Shown one piece after another: positions 1 to 16,416 of a stretch of DNA of 64,000 nt (its first letter is position 1; every line of letters begins with the position of its first letter). Source of the DNA: Siphonodentalium dalli (taxonomy: Eukaryota; Mollusca; Scaphopoda; Gadilida; Siphonodentaliidae); NCBI GenBank assembly GCA_032622095.1, contig CP136069.1:6062976-6126975 (forward strand), in the 5' to 3' direction. The translations under genes were made by a program, and so were the position numbers. The notes below the pieces were generated by a model that worked only from the letters and a program-made list of their open reading frames with translations, searched no databases and was not told where the DNA came from.

Positions 1-3000
1 AATTAATAAATTGGACGTGAAACTAACAGTGGCTTCCATGAGGCATTCAATTAATAAATTGGACGTGAAACTAACAGTGGCTTCCATGAGGCATTCAATT
101 AATAAATTGGACGTGAAACTAACAGTGGCTTCCATAAGGCATTCAATTAATACATTGGACGTGAAACTAACAGTGGCTTCCATGAGGCATTCAATTAATA
201 AATTGGACGTGAAACTAACAGTGGCTTCCATAAGGCATTCAATTAATAAATTGGACGTGAAACTAACAGTGGCTTACATGAGGCATTCAATTAATACATT
301 GGACGTGAAACTAACAGTGGCTTACATGAGGCATTCAATTAATAAATTGGACGTGAAACTAACAGTGGCTTCCATGAGGCATTCAATTAATAAATTGGAC
401 GTGAAACTAACAGTGGCTTCCATAAGGCATTCAATTAATACATTGGACGTGAAACTAACAGTGGCTTCCATGAGGCATTCAATTAATACATTGGACGTGA
501 AACTAACAGTGGCTTACATGAGGCATTCAATTAATACATTGGACGTGAAACTAACAGTGGCTTCCATGAGGCATTCAATTAATACATTGGACGTGAAACT
601 AACAGTGGCTTCCATGAGGCATTCAATTAATAAATTGGACGTGAAACTAACAGTGGCTTCCATTAGGCATTCAATTAATACATTGGACGTGAAACTAACA
701 GTGGCTTCCATGAGGCATTCAATTAATTCATTGGACGTGAAACTAACAGTGGCTTCCATGAGGCATTCAATTAATACATTGGACGTGAAACTAACAGTGG
801 CTTCCATAAGGCATTCAATTAATAAATTGGACGTGAAACTAACAGTGGCTTCCATAAGGCATTCAATTAATAAATTGGACGTGAAACTAACAGTGGCTTC
901 CATAAGGCATTCAATTAATAAATTGGACGTGAAACTAACAGTGGCTTCCATGAGGCATTCAATTAATAAATTGGACGTGAAACTAACAGTGGCTTCCATG
1001 AGGCATTCAATTAATAAATTGGACGTGAAACTAACAGTGGCTTCCATGAGGCATTCAATTAATACATTGGACGTGAAACTAACAGTGGCTTCCATGAGGC
1101 ATTCAATTAATACATTGGACGTGAAACTAACAGTGGCTTCCATAAGGCATTCAATTAATAAATTGGACGTGAAACTAACAGTGGCTTCCATAAGGCATTC
1201 AATTAATAAATTGGACGTGAAACTAACAGCGGCTTCCATGAGGCATTCAATTAATACATTGGACGTGAAACTAACAGTGGCTTCCATAAGGCATTCAATT
1301 AATAAATTGGACGTGAAACTAACAGCGGCTTCCATGAGGCATTCAATTAATAAATTGGACGTGAAACTAACAGTGGCTTCCATGAGGCATTCAATTAATA
1401 AATTGGACGTGAAACTAACAGTGGCTTCCATTAGGCATTCAATTAATAAATTGGACGTGAAACTAACAGTGGCTTCCATTAGGCATTCAATTAATACATT
1501 GGACGTGAAACTAACAGTGGCTTCCATGAGGCATTCAATTAATAAATTGGACGTGAAACTAACAGTGGCTTCCATGAGGCATTCAATTAATACATTGGAC
1601 GTGAAACTAACAGTGGCTTACATGAGGCATTCAATTAATAAATTGGACGTGAAACTAACAGTGGCTTCCATGAGGCATTCAATTAATAAATTGGACGTGA
1701 AACTAACAGTGGCTTACATGAGGCATTCAATTAATAAATTGGACGTGAAACTAACAGTGGCTTCCATGAGGCATTCAATTAATACATTGGACGTGAAACT
1801 AACAGTGGCTTCCATAAGGCATTCAATTAATACATTGGACGTGAAACTAACAGTGGCTTCCATAAGGCATTCAATTAATAAATTGGACGTGAAACTAACA
1901 GTGGCTTCCATAAGGCATTCAATTAATAAATTGGACGTGAAACTAACAGTGGCTTCCATGAGGCATTCAATTAATACATTGGACGTGAAACTAACAGTGG
2001 CTTCCATAAGGCATTCAATTAATAAATTGGACGTGAAACTAACAGTGGCTTCCATAAGGCATTCAATTAATAAATTGGACGTGAAACTAACAGTGGCTTA
2101 CATAAGGCATTCAATTAATACATTGGACGTGAAACTAACAGTGGCTTACATGAGGCATTCAATTAATAAATTGGACGTGAAACTAACAGTGGCTTCCATG
2201 AGGCATTCAATTAATACATTGGACGTGAAACTAACAGTGGCTTCCATAAGGCATTCAATTAATAAATTGGACGTGAAACTAACAGTGGCTTCCATGAGGC
2301 ATTCAATTAATAAATTGGACGTGAAACTAACAGTGGCTTCCATGAGGCATTCAATTAATAAATTGGACGTGAAACTAACAGTGGCTTCCATGAGGCATTC
2401 AATTAATAAATTGGACGTGAAACTAACAGTGGCTTCCATAAGGCATTCAATTAATAAATTGGACGTGAAACTAACAGTGGCTTACATGAGGCATTCAATT
2501 AATAAATTGGACGTGAAACTAACAGTGGCTTCCATGAGGCATTCAATTAATAAATTGGACGTGAAACTAACAGTGGCTTACATAAGGCATTCAATTAATA
2601 AATTGGACGTGAAACTAACAGTGGCTTCCATGAGGCATTCAATTAATACATTGGACGTGAAACTAACAGTGGCTTACATAAGGCATTCAATTAATAAATT
2701 GGACGTGAAACTAACAGTGGCTTCCATGAGGCATTCAATTAATACATTGGACGTGAAACTAACAGTGGCTTCCATAAGGCATTCAATTAATAAATTGGAC
2801 GTGAAACTAACAGTGGCTTCCATAAGGCATTCAATTAATAAATTGGACGTGAAACTAACAGTGGCTTCCATGAGGCATTCAATTAATTCATTGGACGTGA
2901 AACTAACAGTGGCTTCCATGAGGCATTCAATTAATAAATTGGACGTGAAACTAACAGTGGCTTACATAAGGCATTCAATTAATTCATTGGACGTGAAACT

Positions 3001-6000
3001 AACAGTGGCTTCCATGAGGCATTCAATTAATACATTGGACGTGAAACTAACAGTGGCTTCCATGAGGCATTCAATTAATAAATTGGACGTGAAACTAACA
3101 GTGGCTTCCATAAGGCATTCAATTAATAAATTGGACGTGAAACTAACAGTGGCTTCCATGAGGCATTCAATTAATATATGGGACGTGAAACTAACAGTGG
3201 CTTCCATGAGGCATTCAATTAATACATTGGACGTGAAACTAACAGTGGCTTCCATGAGGCATTCAATTAATAAATTGGACGTGAAACTAACAGTGGCTTC
3301 CATGAGGCATTCAATTAATAAATTGGACGTGAAACTAACAGTGGCTTCCATGAGGCATTCAATTAATACATTGGACGTGAAACTAACAGTGGCTTCCATG
3401 AGGCATTCAATTAATAAATTGGACGTGAAACTAACAGTGGCTTCCATGAGGCATTCAATTAATACATTGGACGTGAAACTAACAGTGGCTTCCATAAGGC
3501 ATTCAATTAATACATTGGACGTGAAACTAACAGTGGCTTCCATGAGGCATTCAATTAATAAATTGGACGTGAAACTAACAGTGGCTTCCATGAGGCATTC
3601 AATTAATACATTGGACGTGAAACTAACAGTGGCTTACATAAGGCATTCAATTAATACATTGGACGTGAAACTAACAGTGGCTTCCATAAGGCATTCAATT
3701 AATACATTGGACGTGAAACTAACAGTGGCTTCCATGAGGCATTCAATTAATAAATTGGACGTGAAACTAACAGTGGCTTCCATAAGGCATTCAATTAATA
3801 AATTGGACGTGAAACTAACAGTGGCTTCCATGAGGCATTCAATTAATACATTGGACGTGAAACTAACAGTGGCTTCCATGATGCATTCAATTAATAAATT
3901 GGACGTGAAACTAACAGTGGCTTCCATGAGGCATTCAATTAATACATTGGACGTGAAACTAACAGTGGCTTACATGAGGCATTCAATTAATAAATTGGAC
4001 GTGAAACTAACAGTGGCTTCCATAAGGCATTCAATTAATACATTGGACGTGAAACTAACAGTGGCTTCCATGATGCATTCAATTAATAAATTGGACGTGA
4101 AACTAACAGTGGCTTCCATGAGGCATTCAATTAATACATTGGACGTGAAACTAACAGTGGCTTCCATGAGGCATTCAATTAATTCATTGGACGTGAAACT
4201 AACAGTGGCTTCCATGAGGCATTCAATTAATACATTGGACGTGAAACTAACAGTGGCTTACATGAGGCATTCAATTAATAAATTGGACGTGAAACTAACA
4301 GTGGCTTCCATAAGGCATTCAATTAATACATTGGACGTGAAACTAACAGTGGCTTCCATAAGGCATTCAATTAATTCATTGGACGTGAAACTAACAGTGG
4401 CTTCCATGAGGCATTCAATTAATACATTGGACGTGAAACTAACAGTGGCTTCCATGAGGCATTCAATTAATAAATTGGACGTGAAACTAACAGTGGCTTC
4501 CATGAGGCATTCAATTAATAAATTGGACGTGAAACTAACAGTGGCTTCCATGAGGCATTCAATTAATAAATTGGACGTGAAACTAACAGTGGCTTCCATG
4601 AGGCATTCAATTAATAAATTGGACGTGAAACTAACAGTGGCTTACATGAGGCATTCAATTAATAAATTGGACGTGAAACTAACAGTGGCTTCCATGAGGC
4701 ATTCAATTAATAAATTGGACGTGAAACTAACAGTGGCTTCCATGAGGCATTCAATTAATAAATTGGACGTGAAACTAACAGTGGCTTCCATGAGGCATTC
4801 AATTAATAAATTGGACGTGAAACTAACAGTGGCTTCCATGAGGCATTCAATTAATACATTGGACGTGAAACTAACAGTGGCTTCCATGAGGCATTCAATT
4901 AATAAATTGGACGTGAAACTAACAGTGGCTTCCATGAGGCATTCAATTAATAAATTGGACGTGAAACTAACAGTGGCTTACATGAGGCATTCAATTAATA
5001 AATTGGACGTGAAACTAACAGTGGCTTCCATAAGGCATTCAATTAATACATTGGACGTGAAACTAACAGTGGCTTCCATGAGGCATTCAATTAATACATT
5101 GGACGTGAAACTAACAGTGGCTTACATGAGGCATTCAATTAATAAATTGGACGTGAAACTAACAGTGGCTTCCATGAGGCATTCAATTAATACATTGGAC
5201 GTGAAACTAACAGTGGCTTCCATGAGGCATTCAATTAATAAATTGGACGTGAAACTAACAGTGGCTTCCATGAGGCATTCAATTAATAAATTGGACGTGA
5301 AACTAACAGTGGCTTCCATAAGGCATTCAATTAATACATTGGACGTGAAACTAACAGTGGCTTCCATGAGGCATTCAATTAATACATTGGACGTGAAACT
5401 AACAGTGGCTTACATGAGGCATTCAATTAATAAATTGGACGTGAAACTAACAGTGGCTTCCATAAGGCATTCAATTAATACATTGGACGTGAAACTAACA
5501 GTGGCTTCCATGAGGCATTCAATTAATAAATTGGACGTGAAACTAACAGTGGCTTCCATGAGGCATTCAATTAATAAATTGGACGTGAAACTAACAGTGG
5601 CTTCCATGAGGCATTCAATTAATAAATTGGACGTGAAACTAACAGTGGCTTCCATGAGGCATTCAATTAATACATTGCACGTGAAACTAACAGTGGCTTC
5701 CATAAGGCATTCAATTAATACATTGGACGTGAAACTAACAGTGGCTTACATAAGGCATTCAATTAATAAATTGGACGTGAAACTAACAGTGGCTTCCATA
5801 AGGCATTCAATTAATAAATTGGACGTGAAACTAACAGTGGCTTCCATGAGGCATTCAATTAATACATTGCACGTGAAACTAACAGTGGCTTCCATAAGGC
5901 ATTCAATTAATAAATTGGACGTGAAACTAACAGTGGCTTCCATAAGGCATTCAATTAATAAATTGGACGTGAAACTAACAGTGGCTTCCATGAGGCATTC

Positions 6001-9000
6001 AATTAATAAATTGGACGTGAAACTAACAGTGGCTTCCATGAGGCATTCAATTAATACATTGCACGTGAAACTAACAGTGGCTTCCATAAGGCATTCAATT
6101 AATACATTGGACGTGAAACTAACAGTGGCTTACATAAGGCATTCAATTAATAAATTGGACGTGAAACTAACAGTGGCTTCCATGAGGCATTCAATTAATA
6201 CATTGCACGTGAAACTAACAGTGGCTTCCATAAGGCATTCAATTAATACATTGGACGTGAAACTAACAGTGGCTTACATAAGGCATTCAATTAATAAATT
6301 GGACGTGAAACTAACAGTGGCTTCCATGAGGCATTCAATTAATACATTGCACGTGAAACTAACAGTGGCTTCCATAAGGCATTCAATTAATACATTGGAC
6401 GTGAAACTAACAGTGGCTTCCATAAGGCATTCAATTAATAAATTGGACGTGAAACTAACAGTGGCTTCCATGAGGCATTCAATTAATAAATTGGACGTGA
6501 AACTAACAGTGGCTTACATAAGGCATTCAATTAATAAATTGGACGTGAAACTAACAGTGGCTTCCATGAGGCATTCAATTAATAAATTGGACGTGAAACT
6601 AACAGTGGCTTCCATAAGGCATTCAATTAATACATTGGACGTGAAACTAACAGTGGCTTCCATAAGGCATTCAATTAATACATTGGACGTGAAACTAACA
6701 GTGGCTTACATAAGGCATTCAATTAATACATTGGACGTGAAACTAACAGTGGCTTACATAAGGCATTCAATTAATACATTGGACGTGAAACTAACAGTGG
6801 CTTCCATGAGGCATTCAATTAATACATTGGACGTGAAACTAACAGTGGCTTCCATGAGGCATTCAATTAATAAATTGGACGTGAAACTAACAGTGGCTTC
6901 CATGAGGCATTCAATTAATAAATTGGACGTGAAACTAACAGTGGCTTCCATAAGGCATTCAATTAATACATTGGACGTGAAACTAACAGTGGCTTCCATG
7001 AGGCATTCAATTAATAAATTGGACGTGAAACTAACAGTGGCTTACATAAGGCATTCAATTAATACATTGGACGTGAAACTAACAGTGGCTTCCATAAGGC
7101 ATTCAATTAATAAATTGGACGTGAAACTAACAGTGGCTTCCATAAGGCATTCAATTAATAAATTGGACGTGAAACTAACAGTGGCTTCCATGAGGCATTC
7201 AATTAATAAATTGGACGTGAAACTAACAGTGGCTTCCATGAGGCATTCAATTAATAAATTGGACGTGAAACTAACAGTGGCTTCCATGAGGCATTCAATT
7301 AATAAATTGGACGTGAAACTAACAGTGGCTTCCATGAGGCATTCAATTAATAAATTGGACGTGAAACTAACAGTGGCTTCCATGAGGCATTCAATTAATA
7401 CATTGGACGTGAAACTAACAGTGGCTTCCATGAGGCATTCAATTAATTCATTGGACGTGAAACTAACAGTGGCTTCCATGAGGCATTCAATTAATAAATT
7501 GGACGTGAAACTAACAGTGGCTTCCATGAGGCATTCAATTAATACATTGGACGTGAAACTAACAGTGGCTTACATAAGGCATTCAATTAATACATTGGAC
7601 GTGAAACTAACAGTGGCTTCCATGAGGCATTCAATTAATAAATTGGACGTGAAACTAACAGTGGCTTCCATAAGGCATTCAATTAATAAATTGGACGTGA
7701 AACTAACAGTGGCTTCCATGAGGCATTCAATTAATAAATTGGACGTGAAACTAACAGTGGCTTCCATGAGGCATTCAATTAATAAATTGGACGTGAAACT
7801 AACAGTGGCTTCCATGAGGCATTCAATTAATAAATTGGACGTGAAACTAACAGTGGCTTCCATGAGGCATTCAATTAATAAATTGGACGTGAAACTAACA
7901 GTGGCTTCCATGAGGCATTCAATTAATAAATTGGACGTGAAACTAACAGTGGCTTCCATAAGGCATTCAATTAATAAATTGGACGTGAAACTAACAGTGG
8001 CTTCCATGAGGCATTCAATTAATAAATTGGACGTGAAACTAACAGTGGCTTCCATGAGGCATTCAATTAATAAATTGGACGTGAAACTAACAGTGGCTTC
8101 CATAAGGCATTCAATTAATAAATTGGACGTGAAACTAACAGTGGCTTCCATGAGGCATTCAATTAATAAATTGGACGTGAAACTAACAGTGGCTTCCATG
8201 AGGCATTCAATTAATAAATTGGACGTGAAACTAACAGTGGCTTCCATGAGGCATTCAATTAATAAATTGGACGTGAAACTAACAGTGGCTTCCATAAGGC
8301 ATTCAATTAATAAATTGGACGTGAAACTAACAGTGGCTTCCATGAGGCATTCAATTAATAAATTGGACGTGAAACTAACAGTGGCTTCCATGAGGCATTC
8401 AATTAATAAATTGGACGTGAAACTAACAGTGGCTTCCATAAGGCATTCAATTAATAAATTGGACGTGAAACTAACAGTGGCTTCCATGAGGCATTCAATT
8501 AATACATTGGACGTGAAACTAACAGTGGCTTCCATGAGGCATTCAATTAATAAATTGGACGTGAAACTAACAGTGGCTTCCATAAGGCATTCAATTAATA
8601 CATTGGACGTGAAACTAACAGTGGCTTCCATGAGGCATTCAATTAATAAATTGGACGTGAAACTAACAGTGGCTTCCATGAGGCATTCAATTAATAAATT
8701 GGACGTGAAACTAACAGTGGCTTCCATGAGGCATTCAATTAATAAATTGGACGTGAAACTAACAGTGGCTTCCATGTGGCATTCAATTAATACATTGGAC
8801 GTGAAACTAACAGTGGCTTCCATAAGGCATTCAATTAATAAATTGGACGTGAAACTAACAGTGGCTTCCATGAGGCATTCAATTAATACATTGGACGTGA
8901 AACTAACAGTGGCTTACATAAGGCATTCAATTAATACATTGGACGTGAAACTAACAGTGGCTTCCATGAGGCATTCAATTAATAAATTGGACGTGAAACT

Positions 9001-11472
9001 AACAGTGGCTTCCATGAGGCATTCAATTAATACATTGGACGTGAAACTAACAGTGGCTTCCATGAGGCATTCAATTAATAAATTGGACGTGAAACTAACA
9101 GTGGCTTCCATAAGGCATTCAATTAATACATTGGACGTGAAACTAACAGTGGCTTCCATGAGGCATTCAATTAATAAATTGGACGTGAAACTAACAGTGG
9201 CTTCCATGAGGCATTCAATTAATAAATTGGACGTGAAACTAACAGTGGCTTCCATAAGGCATTCAATTAATACATTGGACGTGAAACTAACAGTGGCTTC
9301 CATAAGGCATTCAATTAATAAATTGGACGTGAAACTAACAGTGGCTTCCATAAGGCATTCAATTAATACATTGGACGTGAAACTAACAGTGGCTTCCATA
9401 AGGCATTCAATTAATAAATTGGACGTGAAACTAACAGTGGCTTCCATGAGGCATTCAATTAATAAATTGGACGTGAAACTAACAGTGGCTTCCATGAGGC
9501 ATTCAATTAATTCATTGGACGTGAAACTAACAGTGGCTTCCATAAGGCATTCAATTAATACATTGGACGTGAAACTAACAGTGGCTTCCATGAGGCATTC
9601 AATTAATAAATTGGACGTGAAACTAACAGTGGCTTACATGAGGCATTCAATTAATAAATTGGACGTGAAACTAACAGTGGCTTCCATAAGGCATTCAATT
9701 AATACATTGGACGTGAAACTAACAGTGGCTTCCATGAGGCATTCAATTAATAAATTGGACGTGAAACTAACAGTGGCTTACATGAGGCATTCAATTAATA
9801 AATTGGACGTGAAACTAACAGTGGCTTCCATGAGGCATTCAATTAATTCATTGGACGTGAAACTAACAGTGGCTTACATAAGGCATTCAATTAATAAATT
9901 GGACGTGAAACTAACAGTGGCTTCCATGAGGCATTCAATTAATACATTGGACGTGAAACTAACAGTGGCTTCCATGAGGCATTCAATTAATAAATTGGAC
10001 GTGAAACTAACAGTGGCTTACATGAGGCATTCAATTAATACATTGGACGTGAAACTAACAGTGGCTTACATGAGGCATTCAATTAATACATTGGACGTGA
10101 AACTAACAGTGGCTTACATAAGGCATTCAATTAATACATTGGACGTGAAACTAACAGTGGCTTCCATGAGGCATTCAATTAATAAATTGGACGTGAAACT
10201 AACAGTGGCTTCCATGAGGCATTCAATTAATAAATTGGACGTGAAACTAACAGTGGCTTCCATAAGGCATTCAATTAATACATTGGACGTGAAACTAACA
10301 GTGGCTTCCATGAGGCATTCAATTAATAAATTGGACGTGAAACTAACAGTGGCTTCCATAAGGCATTCAATTAATACATTGGACGTGAAACTAACAGTGG
10401 CTTCCATGAGGCATTCAATTAATTCATTGGACGTGAAACTAACAGTGGCTTCCATGAGGCATTCAATTAATAAATTGGACGTGAAACTAACAGTGGCTTC
10501 CATGAGGCATTCAATTAATAAATTGGACGTGAAACTAACAGTGGCTTCCATGAGGCATTCAATTAATAAATTGGACGTGAAACTAACAGTGGCTTCCATG
10601 AGGCATTCAATTAATAAATTGGACGTGAAACTAACAGTGGCTTACATGAGGCATTCAATTAATAAATTGGACGTGAAACTAACAGTGGCTTACATAAGGC
10701 ATTCAATTAATAAATTGGACGTGAAACTAACAGTGGCTTACATAAGGCATTCAATTAATAAATTGGACGTGAAACTAACAGTGGCTTACATGAGGCATTC
10801 AATTAATAAATTGGACGTGAAACTAACAGTGGCTTACATAAGGCATTCAATTAATAAATTGGACGTGAAACTAACAGTGGCTTACATAAGGCATTCAATT
10901 AATACATTGGACGTGAAACTAACAGTGGCTTCCATGAGGCATTCAATTAATAAATTGGACGTGAAACTAACAATGGCTTACATGAGGCATTCAATTAATA
11001 AATTGGACGTGAAACTAACAGTGGCTTACATGAGGCATTCAATTAATAAATTGGACGTGAAACTAACAGTGGCTTACATAAGGCATTCAATTAATACATT
11101 GGACGTGAAACTAACAGTGGCTTCCATAAGGCATTCAATTAATAAATTGGACGTGAAACTAACAGTGGCTTCCATGAGGCATTCAATTAATACATTGGAC
11201 GTGAAACTAACAGTGGCTTCCATGAGGCATTCAATTAATAAATTGGACGTGAAACTAACAGTGGCTTCCATGAGGCATTCAATTAATACATTGGACGTGA
11301 AACTAACAGTGGCTTACATGAGGCATTCAATTAATACATTGGACGTGAAACTAACAGTGGCTTCCATGAGGCATTCAATTAATACATTGGACGTGAAACT
11401 AACAGTGGCTTCCATGAGGCATTCAATTAATACATTGGACGTGAAACTAACAGTGGCTTACATGAGGCATTC

Positions 11473-12336
11473 AATTAATAAATTGGACGTGAAACTAACA
11501 GTGGCTTCCATGAGGCATTCAATTAATACATTGGACGTGAAACTAACAGTGGCTTCCATGAGGCATTCAATTAATACATTGGACGTGAAACTAACAGTGG
11601 CTTACATGAGGCATTCAATTAATACATTGGACGTGAAACTAACAGTGGCTTACATGAGGCATTCAATTAATACATTGGACGTGAAACTAACAGTGGCTTA
11701 CATGAGGCATTCAATTAATACATTGGACGTGAAACTAACAGTGGCTTCCATGAGGCATTCAATTAATAAATTGGACGTGAAACTAACAGTGGCTTCCATG
11801 AGGCATTCAATTAATACATTGGACGTGAAACTAACAGTGGCTTCCATGAGGCATTCAATTAATACATTGGACGTGAAACTAACAGTGGCTTACATGAGGC
11901 ATTCAATTAATACATTGGACGTGAAACTAACAGTGGCTTACATGAGGCATTCAATTAATACATTGGACGTGAAACTAACAGTGGCTTACATGAGGCATTC
12001 AATTAATACATTGGACGTGAAACTAACAGTGGCTTCCATGAGGCATTCAATTAATAAATTGGACGTGAAACTAACAGTGGCTTCCATGAGGCATTCAATT
12101 AATACATTGGACGTGAAACTAACAGTGGCTTCCATGAGGCATTCAATTAATACATTGGACGTGAAACTAACAGTGGCTTACATGAGGCATTCAATTAATA
12201 CATTGGACGTGAAACTAACAGTGGCTTACATGAGGCATTCAATTAATACATTGGACGTGAAACTAACAGTGGCTTACATGAGGCATTCAATTAATACATT
12301 GGACGTGAAACTAACAGTGGCTTCCATGAGGCATTC
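11473..12336. repeat. Higher-order repeat: three tandem 288-bp blocks of six 48-bp units
   Basis: Scoring each unit by its variant codons (aaa=K or aca=T, then tcc=S or tac=Y), the order KS, TS, TY, TY, TY, TS occurs three times in succession, starting at 11473, 11761 and 12049. All units here carry atg. The pattern breaks at 12337, where the expected KS unit is KY. This is a block amplified by unequal exchange or replication slippage. Confidence 0.93.
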
Positions 12337-15300
12337 AATTAATAAATTGGACGTGAAACTAACAGTGGCTTACATGAGGCATTCAATTAATACATTGGAC
12401 GTGAAACTAACAGTGGCTTCCATGAGGCATTCAATTAATACATTGGACGTGAAACTAACAGTGGCTTACATGAGGCATTCAATTAATACATTGGACGTGA
12501 AACTAACAGTGGCTTACATGAGGCATTCAATTAATAAATTGGACGTGAAACTAACAGTGGCTTCCATGAGGCATTCAATTAATACATTGGACGTGAAACT
12601 AACAGTGGCTTACATGAGGCATTCAATTAATAAATTGGACGTGAAACTAACAGTGGCTTACATGAGGCATTCAATTAATAAATTGGACGTGAAACTAACA
12701 GTGGCTTCCATGAGGCATTCAATTAATAAATTGGACGTGAAACTAACAGTGGCTTACATAAGGCATTCAATTAATTCATTGGACGTGAAACTAACAGTGG
12801 CTTCCATAAGGCATTCAATTAATACATTGGACGTGAAACTAACAGTGACTTCCATAAGGCATTCAATTAATAAATTGGACGTGAAACTAACAGTGGCTTC
12901 CATAAGGCATTCAATTAATACATTGGACGTGAAACTAACAGTGGCTTCCATAAGGCATTCAATTAATAAATTGGACGTGAAACTAACAGTGGCTTCCATG
13001 AGGCATTCAATTAATAAATTGGACGTGAAACTAACAGTGGCTTCCATGAGGCATTCAATTAATACATTGGACGTGAAACTAACAGTGGCTTCCATAAGGC
13101 ATTCAATTTATAAATTGGACGTGAAACTAACAGTGGCTTCCATGAGGCATTCAATTAATAAATTGGACGTGAAACTAACAGTGGCTTCCATGAGGCATTC
13201 AATTAATTCATTGGACGTGAAACTAACAGTGGCTTCCATGAGGCATTCAATTAATAAATTGGACGTGAAACTAACAGTGGCTTCCATGAGGCATTCAATT
13301 AATTCATTGGACGTGAAACTAACAGTGGCTTCCATGAGGCATTCAATTAATAAATTGGACGTGAAACTAACAGTGGCTTCCATGAGGCATTCAATTAATT
13401 CATTGGACGTGAAACTAACAGTGGCTTCCATAAGGCATTCAATTAATTCATTGGACGTGAAACTAACAGTGGCTTCCATGAGGCATTCAATTAATAAATT
13501 GGACGTGAAACTAACAGTGGCTTACATAAGGCATTCAATTAATAAATTGGACGTGAAACTAACAGTGGCTTCCATGAGGCATTCAATTAATAAATTGGAC
13601 GTGAAACTAACAGTGGCTTCCATGAGGCATTCAATTAATTCATTGGACGTGAAACTAACAGTGGCTTCCATGAGGCATTCAATTAATAAATTGGACGTGA
13701 AACTAACAGTGGCTTCCATAAGGCATTCAATTAATACATTGGACGTGAAACTAACAGTGGCTTCCATAAGGCATTCAATTAATAAATTGGACGTGAAACT
13801 AACAGTGGCTTACATAAGGCATTCAATTAATAAATTGGACGTGAAACTAACAGTGGCTTCCATGAGGCATTCAATTAATAAATTGGACGTGAAACTAACA
13901 GTGGCTTCCATAAGGCATTCAATTAATACATTGGACGTGAAACTAACAGTGGCTTCCATAAGGCATTCAATTAATAAATTGGACGTGAAACTAACAGTGG
14001 CTTCCATGAGGCATTCAATTAATAAATTGGACGTGAAACTAACAGTGGCTTACATGAGGCATTCAATTAATAAATTGGACGTGAAACTAACAGTGGCTTC
14101 CATGAGGCATTCAATTAATAAATTGGACGTGAAACTAACAGTGGCTTACATGAGGCATTCAATTAATAAATTGGACGTGAAACTAACAGTGGCTTCCATG
14201 AGGCATTCAATTAATAAATTGGACGTGAAACTAACAGTGGCTTACATGAGGCATTCAATTAATAAATTGGACGTGAAACTAACAGTGGCTTCCATGAGGC
14301 ATTCAATTAATAAATTGGACGTGAAACTAACAGTGGCTTCCATGAGGCATTCAATTAATACATTGGACGTGAAACTAACAGTGGCTTCCATAAGGCATTC
14401 AATTAATAAATTGGACGTGAAACTAACAGTGGCTTCCATGAGGCATTCAATTAATAAATTGGACGTGAAACTAACAGTGGCTTCCATGAGGCATTCAATT
14501 AATAAATTGGACGTGAAACTAACAGTGGCTTACATGAGGCATTCAATTAATACATTGGACGTGAAACTAACAGTGGCTTCCATAAGGCATTCAATTAATA
14601 AATTGGACGTGAAACTAACAGTGGCTTCCATGAGGCATTCAATTAATAAATTGGACGTGAAACTAACAGTGGCTTACATGAGGCATTCAATTAATACATT
14701 GGACGTGAAACTAACAGTGGCTTCCATAAGGCATTCAATTAATTCATTGGACGTGAAACTAACAGTGGCTTACATAAGGCATTCAATTAATAAATTGGAC
14801 GTGAAACTAACAGTGGCTTACATAAGGCATTCAATTAATAAATTGGACGTGAAACTAACAGTGGCTTCCATAAGGCATTCAATTAATAAATTGGACGTGA
14901 AACTAACAGTGGCTTACATGAGGCATTCAATTAATACATTGGACGTGAAACTAACAGTGGCTTCCATGAGGCATTCAATTAATAAATTGGACGTGAAACT
15001 AACAGTGGCTTCCATGAGGCATTCAATTAATATATGGGACGTGAAACTAACAGTGGCTTCCATGAGGCATTCAATTAATAAATTGGACGTGAAACTAACA
15101 GTGGCTTCCATGAGGCATTCAATTAATACATTGGACGTGAAACTAACAGTGGCTTCCATGAGGCATTCAATTAATAAATTGGACGTGAAACTAACAGTGG
15201 CTTCCATAAGGCATTCAATTAATATATGGGACGTGAAACTAACAGTGGCTTCCATGAGGCATTCAATTAATAAATTGGACGTGAAACTAACAGTGGCTTC

Positions 15301-16416
15301 CATGAGGCATTCAATTAATATATGGGACGTGAAACTAACAGTGGCTTCCATGAGGCATTCAATTAATAAATTGGACGTGAAACTAACAGTGGCTTCCATA
15401 AGGCATTCAATTAATAAATTGGACGTGAAACTAACAGTGGCTTCCATGAGGCATTCAATTAATAAATTGGACGTGAAACTAACAGTGGCTTCCATGAGGC
15501 ATTCAATTAATACATTGGACGTGAAACTAACAGTGGCTTCCATGAGGCATTCAATTAATACATTGGACGTGAAACTAACAGTGTCTTCCATGAGGCATTC
15601 AATTAATACATTGGACGTGAAACTAACAGTGGCTTCCATAAGGCATTCAATTAATACATTGGACGTGAAACTAACAGTGGCTTCCATGAGGCATTCAATT
15701 AATAAATTGGACGTGAAACTAACAGTGGCTTCCATGAGGCATTCAATTAATAAATTGGACGTGAAACTAACAGCGGCTTCCATGAGGCATTCAATTAATA
15801 AATTGGACGTGAAACTAACAGTGGCTTACATAAGGCATTCAATTAATATATTGGACGTGAAACTAACAGTGGCTTCCATAAGGCATTCAATTAATACATT
15901 GGACGTGAAACTAACAGTGGCTTCCATAAGGCATTCAATTAATACATTGGACGTGAAACTAACAGTGGCTTCCATGAGGCATTCAATTAATAAATTGGAC
16001 GTGAAACTAACAGTGGCTTCCATGAGGCATTCAATTAATACATTGGACGTGAAACTAACAGTGGCTTCCATAAGGCATTCAATTAATAAATTGGACGTGA
16101 AACTAACAGTGGCTTCCATAAGGCATTCAATTAATAAATTGGACGTGAAACTAACAGTGGCTTACATAAGGCATTCAATTAATAAATTGGACGTGAAACT
16201 AACAGTGGCTTCCATGAGGCATTCAATTAATAAATTGGACGTGAAACTAACAGTGGCTTCCATGAGGCATTCAATTAATAAATTGGACGTGAAACTAACA
16301 GTGGCTTCCATGAGGCATTCAATTAATACATTGGACGTGAAACTAACAGTGGCTTCCATGAGGCATTCAATTAATAAATTGGACGTGAAACTAACAGTGG
16401 CTTCCATGAGGCATTC

